A DNA stretch of 64,000 nucleotides, taken from positions 2,914,001 through 2,978,000 of the forward strand of contig JAITYX010000049.1 in NCBI GenBank assembly GCA_021018815.1. The letters are read 5' to 3'. Within the stretch, counting starts at the first letter, position 1; every line of letters starts with the position of its first letter. This document shows, one piece after another, positions 24,741 through 35,975 of this stretch. Both the position numbers and the translations under genes were made by a program. Under the pieces are notes generated by a model. It made no database searches. It worked only from the letters and a program-made list of their open reading frames with translations, and was not told where the DNA came from. The DNA is from Talinum fruticosum (Eukaryota; Streptophyta; Magnoliopsida; Caryophyllales; Talinaceae).

Positions 24741-26357
24741 TTTCAAACTCTTACATTCGGTTTCGTTTAATTTCTCACTTGTCGCTCAAAATTCATTTAA
24801 GTTTAAAACTTTCGAAATTTTATAAAGGTCTATTCTTCCTCCCTCCTCAACTCGATTCAACATTCTGAATTTCTTTTTGATCCTTCTCTCTTTGAATAAT
24901 ATCCAAAACCTTCTTTAAAATCGTTACTCACTTAGTCATTCATGTGTCATTATAATCTAAGCACCGATTGGCTTATTTTTCCCCTTATCACAACTCACTT
25001 CAAACAATATCTTCATTAATTCCAATAAAACCTTCAACTTCATAGCCAATTTACATTTATTTCATATTTTCAATCCAAAACTTAGCATACCCCATTTCCA
25101 TTTAATTTACACACATTAATATACCTCCATAAGCTATCGAATTTTCGCATTTCAAATTGGTTCACTCTTGCTTAAATAAGCCAAGATTCATTTGTATTAG
25201 TTTGCTCAAGTTTAGCACACATACACAAATAAATTCAATCTTTCATCACTCTCTAATTGTACATCCTTGAATGCAACTCACAACAATATACATGTTCATA
25301 TTTCTATCATCCTCAATAACTTTCTCCCAATTCTTCCACAACCAAACAATTCACTCATACTCATATAAAAGTTAAACAAGCACATCCACAATTACAAATA
25401 AACCCAAATCAATTTTCAATTCCATATCAACACATAATAAACCCTAAATCCAATTTCGCTTGCTCCTAAGATTATTTCAATTCCACCACAAGCAATTCAA
25501 AACTCACATTAACTTGTCTACTTCTTCAATTATAACATAAATTCGTAATAAAAATTTTCTTAGAAATGGAAAATTAGAGATATACCACAAAGGGGTTAGT
25601 TGTGGAAAAAGGGTGGTGGAAGGTCCGGTGGTGGAGCTGGAGTGTCGGGGTGGGTGGTGGATGGCAACTTCAGGCGTTGGACGGCGGCCGGGGCAGTGCC
25701 GCCCCGTCGAGGCGGCAGCAACAGCAGAAAGGGCAGGACAACCTCTACTTGGCGCAGAACGGAGCGAAAAGGAGGGAGGAGAAAGATGTTAACGGCCGTA
25801 GGGTGGTGATCGGGGTATCGGTGGCGGCTCGCTGGCGACAAAAGGGGCCGGCGATGGCAGCACCAGCGACAATGAGGGAGGTGAGAGAGAGAGATGGGAA
25901 GTGAATGATCTAGGTTTATTTTCAAACCCCTCCTTTTCACTAATATATCCGGATGCTTCTAGAAATTCCTTTCCCCCTTTTATTTTTATTGTTAATTTCC
26001 TAATATCTTGTTATCTTTTTACTATTAATTTTACCACATGCTTAAAATTTAACCACACATTTGGCCCATTTTTACTAGTTTATAAATATTTTCTAACTTT
26101 CTTTTTTTTTCATCTATTTATTATTTAATTATATAAATCGTGTTCGAGACACAATTTTGCATTATTCAAGTGTATATACATTTATTCGCACAAATGTAAA
26201 TTTGTACAAATCATCCATTATTATTTGCAATTATCAAATTTATTTGCATCTTTTATTTCGATTTTGAGTTTTGCAAGGCGCATTGCTCATAAGCAATATC
26301 AAGACGATGAAATACAAATTTAAAATAATTATTTAAGATTAAGCTTCGGGTGTTACA
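24741..26357 (-). mobile_element. Foreign chromovirus-like LTR fragment inside the array
   Basis: The right end TTCGGGTGTTACA gives a minus-sense LTR start TGTAACACCCGAA. The body differs from the array family. It includes a G-rich, GC-rich block at 25596-25900 analogous in position to the GC or C/T blocks of the LTRs at 4874 and 29401. The left end is cut off at the joint with unit f. On the right it passes straight into an array LTR body at CCACAAGGCTATC without a visible target duplication, so recombination rather than simple insertion is likely. Confidence 0.6.
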
Positions 26358-27300
26358 CCCACAAGGCTATCTCAATTTCTTCACCTTAATTAGCCGGTTG
26401 GACGACCAATGCAGTGAAAGCTCTTACAAAATTTAACCCAAAGTCGGATGAAGTAGCTCTAAATAAACAACTTTATACATACTTATTTTATTCATAACAT
26501 TTATAGAAACTTCAAGCAAAATATATCAATATTTATCTATCAACATAGTTTAAACATAATCGAGTAACAAGATAATAGGAGTCGTCTTCCTAGCTCAAGT
26601 CTCCCAAAAGGTCACTACTAGTTGGCCTTCCGAATGCTTCCCTGTATCTCTTTAACTTTCAAAACCTGAAAAATGGTGAGCTCACGAGCTCCTCGAGCCC
26701 AGTGAATGACCCTTACCTTCTCCGTCATTGTACTTAGCATATTAGCTGGTTAACACGTAATAACATAATACACGTAAACATATATAACATCCGAAATTAA
26801 ACCATATGGAAGGTATAATAAATGAATGCAAATATTTGTTGCAAATATTTCTTGTACATAATCTGTTGCACTTAGATACCTAGGTAGTTACGGATAAACA
26901 AAACAAATCATATGCACAATTACTAGAAGACGAGCAATTCACCTAACTCATTCATACCTGTCTCATTCCAAATACGATTTAGAGAGTCCAATTCTCACTC
27001 AAGTCCCTAAATAAACTGTGTCTGTTAGTTTATTCACTAAACTAAGAATAGTTGTCCCATACCAACCCCTGTCCTTTGCAGTCTTAGTCCTCACCCGAGT
27101 CATAAAGAAAGCAAAGTCCATTAAGTTAGACAAATAACTCGACTACAACCACGAATCATGAATACATAGAAGAATATACATATATAAAATAGATTTTCAC
27201 AAACTCGTTGAAATCACAAAATATTTCTATACATAAAGCCATAACTAGACATATGCTTAAAATCAAATTTATCGAGTCTCGCAAATATCTAAGTTAGAAT
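26358..27300 (-). mobile_element. Array unit g: LTR truncated at both ends
   Basis: Starts in the LTR body (CACAAGGCTATCTCAATTTC) and ends at about 27300, where a SIRE-like LTR end begins. It contains the marker block at 26982. Confidence 0.65.
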
Positions 27301-27802
27301 CGAAGGTTTGCTCTTTGAGAAACTTAGTCACCTTAAAGGGGGAGGCAAATAAGGTGATGAGGAAATTTAAGCAAAGACTCGGAAGATTAAATTCTAAACC
27401 TGACTTTGAAACACTCCGAGTCTAGATTGGACTCGGAAAAGTGTTAACTCGGAAAATACGTGGAAACCCTCCCGTGGCGGAAAACCACGGTCAATGCTAA
27501 TCCAAGCACCAAGTCAAATCCACTATTTTGAATCCACAAAATACAGTAGAAAGACTCAACCAGAATTGCTCCCTTAGATAATTCCTTACAAGATTTTCCT
27601 AGACTCAAAAGTTCCCTTATCCGATCTAATACTTCCCGATTGAGGTAACCTTTACAATTGGGGACAATTGAGCTTAGTTAGCCCTTACATCTTAGTCAAG
27701 GGACCTTACTCGAAAGTAAGAATAAGTGTTTGTAAATGATTACGGAGTTGGAGTTGTAAGTAGAAGATTGAATGAGAAGCTGTACAGAGTGATAATTTTA
27801 GC
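27301..27802 (-). mobile_element. SIRE-like LTR fragment
   Basis: Starts CGAAGGTTTGCTC (first T changed to C) and follows the SIRE-like LTR for about 500 bases, to where another copy begins. It is cut into array unit g. Confidence 0.65.
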
Positions 27803-29274
27803 TAAAAGTTTGCTCTTGGATAGACAAAGTCACCCTAGAGGGGGTGAATACGGTGATGAGAAAATTTAAACAAGTATTGGAAGAATAAAGCTAGAGATGA
27901 CTCTGTGGAGAGTCCGAGTCTAGATTTGACTCGGAAAAGTGCTAACTCGGAAAGTTACGTGGAAACACTCTTGGGGCGAGAAAACCACGGTCGGTGCTAA
28001 TCCAAGCACCAAGTCAAATCCACTATTTTGAATCCACAAAATACGAGTAGAAAGACTAAACCAAAATTGTTCCCTTAGACAATTCCTTACAAGATTTTCC
28101 GAGACTCGAAATTGCCTTATCTAATCTAGTACTCCCTAAACGAGCTAAGCTTTATAGTTAGGGACAATTGAACTGAATTAACCCTTACAGCTCAGTCAAG
28201 GGACCTTACTCGAAAAGTAAGAAAGAGTGTTTGTAAACCGATTACAAGACCTTACAACTCGGAAAGATATTAAGTACAAAGTTGGAGTTGTAAGTAGAAG
28301 ATTGAGTGTGACTTTTGCTTAAGTGTGTGTATTGACAGTTGGTTCAGCAATCTTCAAGTCTTGAGAGTTGGCTTCTATTTATAAATAACCAATCGGACTA
28401 GCCGTTGTGACTATCTTCCGACTAGAAGTCCTTTGTGACCGTTGTAATGGATTTTCCGAGTCACTCGGAAAATATCCATTGAGTTGTGAACGTTGGGCAA
28501 CGTCTCTTGACTTCTTTGGAAGTCCTAATCCACTAGTGGTGTCCGAAAAGTAGGGTGGAAGCCACCATTGAGCTTAGCATTGTGGATTTCCAGTTTTGGA
28601 AACAGACAACCCCGACGCAATGTCTAGGCCTTTGTCAAAGGTGGAAAAAGCCTTGTCTCGCTGGTTATTTTACGTTTTGAAGCTCAGGTTACTTTTGTAA
28701 TTCAAAAAATATGATAGCCTTATTTGAATAACCTACAAAAGTAAGTTAACTTGGTTCTCAAAGTATAAAATACTTTGGTCCAAGATTAGACATAGATAAT
28801 AATTGTAATTAAGATAATTAAGTGTATAATTATCTCGAGTCGAAAGAAATGGAATTTTTGAGTCTAATATTCATTATACTCAAATTCCATCTGAGTTAGT
28901 CTAGAAGCAAAGCAAGTTAGATGAATAACATCAGAGTGGAAAGACTTGATCTAGACTCCCAGATGTTCAAACCAAGCATGCTGACTTAAAAATATGAATT
29001 AACACAATAATCCACTCAAACTTAGATCATGAAGTCGAACCGAGTTTATGATAAATAGAACTAGTGTTTGAACATGTAATATATCCGTGTGTTGTCCGAG
29101 TGACTCGGAACTATGTGTGAAATGACAAACGAGAATATGCTTTCCGAGTCATTCGAGTCGAAAGAGAATATATACGATAGATTTTGTAACTCTCGAAAAG
29201 ATGTTATATCACTCGTAAAAGCTATTAAAGCGGATAGAATGACTTCTAATCAAAACCTTATGAGAGATGAAGTC
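27803..29274 (-). mobile_element. SIRE-like LTR, nearly complete
   Basis: Starts AAAGTTTGCTCTTGG (degenerate end) and follows the LTR at 980-2518 throughout, including the CTTCTATTTATA block near 28372 and the TATAAAATACTTTGGTC motif near 28763. About 40-120 terminal bases are missing at the right because the next LTR begins there. Confidence 0.75.
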
Positions 29275-29400
29275 TGAAGGTTTGCTCTTGGAGAGTATAA
29301 ATTACCCTACGGGCGGTGAATAGGGTGATTAGTAAACTTGCTTGAAAGTTAAAGCAAATAAGGATCCGATTTGAGTGAGCGGCAAGGAGAGACTCGAAAA

Positions 29401-32066
29401 TGTAACGCCCCGGTTACCATTACTTAATAATTCCCTAACTCGAGGATATTAGGTAAGGTCACAGTGGAAGTTAACGACTCGAAGCGTCACCGCCGTCCTA
29501 ATAATAGGACAAGGCTAAATAATTGGAATAAGAGGACTTACGATTTATGCACCCACTGTTATAATTCTAAAGTAATTACCCAGTTACCCAAATATCTAAG
29601 TCATCCCACAATACAATTTACTTGTTTTGAACACAATATTTATACAACCCGGACATTTGTCTATTCCACAGAGTTAATATACGACGTGCAATAATTCCCA
29701 AGGCCATACCTAACCCTGGTTGGAGGTAAAATCACCTGTGAGCATCTATATACCTTCGTAACCACAAGTGCAACGTGTCCAGCTATGATTTGCCTTCGTC
29801 GGACTCAGTGAATGGTTGATTGTTCACCATGATTCTTCCTAAAACAAAAACAAGTAAAATATTTGGAAGAGTGAGTCGAAACTCAGCACGAACATTCCTG
29901 CACCGTAAAATAACTTTGAAGAATATATTGATTGAGCGCGCGCATTTCAATTCATTTTAGTTTGAAATCGGGGAGAGAATATAAGTAAAATTGCTTGCCG
30001 GTTATTATCTCGAAAGTGGAACCCCTTGATAATTGATACGATCTTAGTAAGGTGCACACCTCCCGGGCCGACCGAGAACCCGAGTTGAAGCCACGCGGGT
30101 TGGGCATAAGCCCCGATGATTGATAATTGATGGGCATAAGCCCCGATAATTGATGATTGGGCGGGGACCACTTGATTAGGTGGCAAAACTTGATTTGCAA
30201 ATGATTCATTATTAATTATATATTTGAGGAATGTTGAGATTTGATGAAATATGTGAATTTTCGAAGGGTACGAGCAATGAACGTACCTGGATTGAGAATA
30301 TTTGTTTCTCCCTTTTGCAGAAATTTGAGTCACCAGCTATTCGGCAACTGAAGTGGCCTCGGTTCCGTTTAAAATGGATTTCTACGGTTAATAATGTTTT
30401 CTTGAGTTTTAATGCTTGAATTTGTATAAGCTTTAACAATTTATTTCATTTCCCATATTCGTATGAAAATCAATTAAATTAATGTTTGTATTACTTAGCT
30501 TTACTGCGTTTATTGAATATAATTTATATTAACTAGAGAAGTTGATTAGGCTAACTAAATACTCGATTGTTTTGACGGGATTCAATCCGTTAGCTGACTT
30601 GGATTGACAATGGTGTCTATATATACACAACACTTATTTTTTAATTCTTTCCTCATTTCTCCCTTCTCTGCACTCAAAACCCATAGTTAAATAATTAATT
30701 AATCCATCAAATGCCCTTCCATCGGAAGGTTTCACAACTTCGCTGAGTCGCCCAAAGTTCATACATATACCACTTTAAGGTGATGAACATTATTCTCTCA
30801 ACACAATTCACATTCACAACCACAATTAGGTGTATTTACAGACTCGTATTTCCTCACTCCTATACACTTGTACATTACCGAATTTCAACTTCTACATGTG
30901 CATTCCTCTTCATTTGCTCAATATAACCAAAATGTAACAATTCCATCGACTTGATAAATTCTACAATAGAACATCCCCTAAACTCATTCACCGATTCACA
31001 ATCTCCCCAAGAAAATCACATTCGTTCACGTTCACACACAATCAATCCATCAAAATAACACAACTCAATCATTCACACTAATTCGGATTCTCCCAAATTA
31101 ATCTTTAAATTCACCTCACAAACGTATTTCTAATCATATACTTCAATTTACAATTACAATTGCTTAAATAACCAATGAACTTGATAATTTAGGGTTTAGG
31201 GTTTTACCTTCGAATTCACGTAAGAGGAAGGAGGGGATTGAGTGTGCGGCTGCGCTATGGCGACTGCCGGGAGTGGCCGACGACGAGCCTCGGTGTCGGG
31301 GCTGCGGCGGTTGGCCACCGAGTGGCCGCAGGAAGCGGGACAGGGCCACGCGGAAATAGAGCGAGAGCGAGAGCACGACCGAGAGACAAAGGCAGAGGCG
31401 GAAGAGAGACGCCGGGCGTCTTCCTGGCGACGCCGGCGCCGGCCGCTGGCTCTGGCGTTAGTGGCCGAGACCGGAGTAGCGAGATGGAGGCGAAGAGGGA
31501 AACAGAGCACGCGAGGGAGGGAGGGAGCCATCGCGCGAGAGTGTGAGAGGAGCGCTGCCGGCGGCACCTAGCGCCGGCTTCGGCCGGCGTTGGTGGCGTC
31601 CGGTGGCCGGACCGGGAGGCAGCAGCAGAGAGGAGTGGTGAGGCGAGGGTGATGCGAGAGGAGGCAGGGGAATGGCAGAACGAAGGAGCACGGGAGCAAG
31701 AGGATGAGCTTGAATATTTTTAAGTTGCCTCAACATTCCGGAGAATTCTTTCTCTCGGAATTTTCTTTAGAAAAATCTGATTTGGTTATTCTATTATTTT
31801 GATTTATTTATTTATTTACTTATTTTGTTTTCTTTTATTGTTACTTTTAATTTTATTTTAATAACGATGTTCACAAAGTATAATCTTATTATGAGATTTT
31901 TATTAGGGCCACTTCGTCGCCTTAGCTGCGTAACACATGTATAAGGGTAATGTAAATACAAAATATCGAATTGAAGTGCACGCGCTCAAATATATAAATA
32001 GTGTAATTAATAATATAAATAATGTGATTTAAAATAAATAATGTGATTTAGGGTCGGGTTCTTACG
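29401..32066 (-). mobile_element. Solo chromovirus-like LTR, 2.67 kb, TSD GAAAA
   Basis: The plus strand begins TGTAACGCCCCGG and ends GGGTTCTTACG (last A changed). GAAAA precedes it at 29396-29400 and follows it at 32067-32071. The flanking DNA on both sides joins to give an uninterrupted SIRE-like LTR. A GC-rich block lies at 31190-31720. Strand is assigned by analogy with the other LTRs that begin TGTAAC on the plus strand; no PPT or PBS is present because it is solo. Confidence 0.8.
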
Positions 32067-33187
32067 GAAAAGCATAAACTCGGAATTCGAGTAGCGGTGA
32101 AGAAACAGATTAAACAGAATTCGAAGCTGTCGGAGTCTAGAATGTACTCGGAAAAGTAATAACTCGAAAGTACGTGGAAATCCTCCTGGGGCGGAAAACC
32201 ATGCATCGTGCTAATCCAAGCACGAAGTCGAATCCACTATTTTGAGGCCACAAAATGCAGTAGATCGACTTGACCTGAATTGCTCCCTTAGACAACTCCT
32301 TACGAGGTTTTCCTAGACTCGAAATTATCTTATTTGATCTAGTACTTCCTAACCGAGATCACCCTTACGGTTAGGGACAATTGAGTTGAGTTAACCCTTA
32401 CAACTCAGTCAAGGGACCTTACTTAGAGAGTAAGAAAGAAAGTGTTTGTAGTCGAGTACAAGACCTTACAATTCATAAAGTTATTAAATATAGAATTGGA
32501 ATTGTAAGTAGAAGATTGATAATGAATACAATGACTTTTTCTCAAGTATGGGTATTAACAATAGATTCAGCATTCTTCCAGTCTTGAAAGTTGGCTTCTA
32601 TATATACATGACCAAGCGAGCTTAGCCGTTGTGTCCATCATCCGATCGGAAAGTCCTTTGTGACCGTTGTAAAGGATTTTACGAGTCACTCGAAAAATAT
32701 CCGTTGAAATATGAACATTGAGCAACGGTTCTTAACTCCTTTGGAAGTCCCAAAACCACAGGTGGTGTCTTGAAAAATAAGGTGGAAACCACCGTTGAGG
32801 TTGGTGTTGCAGATTTCCGGTTTTGGAAACGGACAATCCCGACATAGTGTCCGGGGCTAGGTCGGAGGTGGAAAAGGCCTTGTCTGTCTGGTGATTTGAC
32901 GTTTTGAAGCCGGTTACTTTTGTGATTCAAATTTAGGAAAGCCTCATTTGAATAACCTACAAAAGGAACTCACTTTGGTTCTCAAAGTATAAAATACTTT
33001 GGTCCAAGATTAGGCATAGATAATAATATAATTAAAATAATGAAGTGACTAATTATCCGAGTCGAAAGGAAATGGAATTTTCTGAGTCTAATATCCATGA
33101 AACTCAAATTCCATCTTAGTCGGTCTAGAGGACAATCAAGTCGGATAAAGAATATCGGAGTAAACAGACTAGATCTAGACTAAACAC

Positions 33188-34786
33188 CGAAGACTCGAGA
33201 CTTTATTCAAGCATAATTCTTAGTTGTACCAAAGGAATCAGGTATAAGAATTTCTCACTTATAATGTTTTGATTTCAAGGCATTCTCTGTACCTTAGAAA
33301 CTTTTCTGAGTGATATAGTATTTTCTCTAAGTGATATGGCATTTACTTCATGTAATTTTTGCTTGTTTCTAAGTGACTCGGAAAATATATATGCACTCAC
33401 GCTGTCTCACTCGGTTCCGAGTCCCTCATCACTTAGAATTATCACATGTTGAAATGACTAGTATTTCGCTTAATCGCACTCGATCCGACTTCATGTTATA
33501 AGTCCTATTCTGTTATAGTCAACGCTTCTAGTCCGAATAATGCTTAGTCTAGATCAAGTATGTTTCACTCGATATTCGTTGTATAACTTGATTCTTGCTT
33601 AGACTAACTCGGATGGAATTTTGAGTTTCATGGATATTAGACTCAGAAAATTCCATTCTTTTTCGGACTCGGATAATTAGTTATTCAATTATCTCAATTA
33701 TATTATTATCCGTGTCTAATCTTGGACCAAAGTATTTTATACTTTGAGAACCAATTTGATTTACTTTTGTAGGTGATTCAAGCAAGGATACACTTTTTGA
33801 AATACAAAAGTAACCGGCTTCAAAACGTCAAATCACCAGCAGACAAGGCTTTTCCCATTCTCCGACCTAGCCCCAAAAGATTGTGTTAGGGCCGTCTGTT
33901 TCCAAATCTGGAAAACCGAAACGCCCGACTTAACGGTGGTTTCCACCTTATCTTTCAAGACACCGCCAGTGGTTTTGGGACTTCCAAAAGAGTTAAGAAC
34001 CATTGCCCAACGTTCATATCACAACGGATACTTTCGAGTGACTCGGAAAGTCCTTAACAATGGTCACAAAGGACTCTCGGTCAAAAGATGGACTCAACGG
34101 CTACTCTGCCTGGTCATCTATAAATAGAAGCCAACTCTCAAGACTTGAAGATTGTCGAACCTATTGTTAATACATGAGCAAAAGTCATTGTATTCACTTT
34201 CAATCTTCTACTTACAACTCCTACTCTGTAATTCATTATATTCCGAGTTGTAAGGTCTTGTACTTAGTTACAAACACTTTCTTCTTACTTGTCTAAGTAA
34301 GGTCCCTTGACTGAGCTGTAAAGATTAACTCAGCTTAGTTGTCCCTAGCTGTAAGGGTTATCTCAGCTAGGAAGTACTAGATCGAGATAAGGGGACTTCG
34401 AGTCCAGGAAAAACTTGTAAAGAGTTGTCTAAGGGAGCAACTCGGGTTCGGTCAGTCTACGATATTTTGTGGGCTCAAAATAGTGGATTTGACTTCGTGC
34501 TTGGATTAGCGCGGTCCGTGGTTTTCTGCCCCAGGAGGGTTTCCACGTAATATCCGTGTCTTTACTTTTTGAGTACATTCTAGACTCGGACATACTCACG
34601 ATTGCAGCTTGAATCGCTTCTCGACTTTTCACCGAGATTCCGAGTTCATACTTTTCGACCTCGTTTTAGACTCGGAATCCGTTCCTGTCTCTCTTTGACA
34701 AAAAGAATTCAATCTTCACGAAAATCCTCCATCACCCTATTCACCCCCTTCTAGGGTTACTCGGACTCTCCCCGAGCAAACCTTCA
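33188..34786 (+). mobile_element. Solo SIRE-like LTR, 1.60 kb, TSD AACAC
   Basis: Begins CGAAGACTCGAG (TG start changed to CG) and ends GCAAACCTTCA. AACAC is found at 33183-33187 and again at 34787-34791. Flanking DNA rejoins into the outer LTR of the same family in the opposite orientation, so the pair can form a large inverted repeat. On the plus strand it has CTATAAATAGAAG at 34118, a plausible TATA box for this LTR sense. Confidence 0.85.
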
Positions 34787-35200
34787 AACACAATTCAAAC
34801 TAAATATGCCGACGTGGAACAATGTAATTCTCGAACCAAACACTTAGACTCGAGTTTAAGCGCAGACAAGATAATGTTTAAATATGCGATGAATCTGAGT
34901 GTTTGGTGACTTAGAACCGAGTGTGAAGTGGCATGTAGAAGTATGCTTTCCGAGTCAATCGGAGTCATACGAAAGCAGCATAATAGATTCTATAACACTT
35001 ATAGGAAATGTTATATCACTCGGAAAAGTTTATAAGATACATAGAATGACTTGAAATCAAAACCCTATGAGAGAAGAGTTCTTATACCTGATTCCTGGAT
35101 GGAACTCGAAACATGTAAGTATAGAGTCCGAGTCTTCAAAGTCTTATACCCGATCCCTTGATGGAACTCGAATGATATATACGTAAGATCCGAGTCTTCA

Positions 35201-35975
35201 ATCTCCCCTTTTTGATGAAAGGCATTCCATACTTAGACAGAAACTTTGTTAGTGATATAGATTTGGTTTTTCATCCTTTCTCAAGGAGTAAGTCAAAAAT
35301 ACATGATAGAATTGTGTAGAGAAAATGAAGTGGAACTTATATTCTATCCGAGCAAAATAAGTCGAGATTGCAAAAAAAAAAAAAGAGCTAAAGTATTAGA
35401 GCAAGAAAATAACCGAGTATCGGATCAATGATAGATATAGTTGACATACTGAGCAAGAAATGGAAACTCGAAGTAATAAACTCATAAATAATTGCTTTAA
35501 GCAAGTAAACCCGAAGGCGGATAGCGATTATTAATGAAATGCATTATAATTAAAGAGTTTACACCAAAGAGGGTGAGAGAAACTCCCTCTAAACAAGACA
35601 ACAAATTTTTCTAAGTATTCTCCCCTTGCCTTTCAGCAAAAACAAAAATAGGAAGAACGTATCAAGTATATACAGATTTGATGTCTAGACAAAAAAAAAT
35701 AAAAAACAGAAAGAGAGAAAAAGAGATTTTGAAAGAAATTTCTAAAATTCTCCACTAATGTAGAGATGATTTCGAAGTTTGATGTCCAATTTTCTCCAAG
35801 TTTGAGTCCGACTCGGTTAAGTTTCCGAGTGACTCAAGCAATCGCAAACAACTAATACCTATCAGCTCAGTATCACTGGTTCAACTGAACTAATGGCTAT
35901 TAAGGAAGTTAAGCACACAAGCACATAATCAAGCAAAGTAATTTCACTCATAAAATCACATAATCATGCATTAAT
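35201..35975 (-). mobile_element. 3' internal region of SIRE-like element with PPT
   Basis: The minus strand has AAAAAGGGGAGATT directly before the LTR. The stretch to about 35650 is shared with 2519-2950. A typical SIRE element would have an extra ORF between pol and the PPT; here the interval to the end of pol is under 800 bases with no frame, so the extra ORF is deleted or absent. Confidence 0.65.

Larger units (their letters stand above)
12924..27300 (-). repeat. Tandem array of LTR units with about 180-bp interior
   Basis: The marker block GAGACTCTCGTTCTCACTC (with variants) recurs at 12924, 14241, 15595, 18037, 20843, 23128 and 26982, always in the same orientation. Each unit is a minus-sense LTR, TGTTACA at its right end and CGTAATCCCCGACC-like at its left end. 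Where complete, units are joined by a 177-180-bp spacer with a chromovirus-type PPT on one side and a primer-binding-like site on the other. Long units are about 2.3-2.6 kb; two short ones lack the minus-sense 5' half of the LTR. No coding frame of note exists in the array. One foreign LTR piece interrupts it at 24741-26357. Confidence 0.8.
29275..35200 (-). mobile_element. SIRE-like 3' LTR split by two nested solo LTRs
   Basis: The LTR pieces are 29275-29400, 32072-33187 and 34792-35200, together about 1.65 kb. They read continuously when compared with the uninterrupted copy of the family at 33188-34786 (opposite strand) and with 980-2518. The right end GTCTTCA at 35200 is followed by the PPT at 35201, so this is the 3' LTR of the element whose pol lies at 35976-37127. 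At 35078-35200 the LTR start is duplicated in tandem (two units of roughly 60 bases, each with a GATGGAACTCGAA core). Confidence 0.8.

Noticed and set aside
25596..25940. Pro-rich minus-strand frame and Gly/Arg-rich plus-strand frames
   Set aside because: Same cause: the GC-rich block of an LTR fragment. No signal peptide or domain, and no support from context.
12924..27300. Reading the regular repeats as a CRISPR-like or centromeric satellite array
   Set aside because: The units are kilobase-long LTRs with PPT and primer-site features and variable deletions, not short repeats with spacers and not a uniform satellite monomer.
30212..30439. Short overlapping frames on both strands around 29950-30440
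   Set aside because: They lie inside a solo LTR with intact ends and target duplication; no motif.
31164..31736. Arg/Ser/Pro-rich and Gly/Arg/Glu-rich frames on both strands
   Set aside because: GC-rich block of the solo LTR 29401-32066; compositional artefact.
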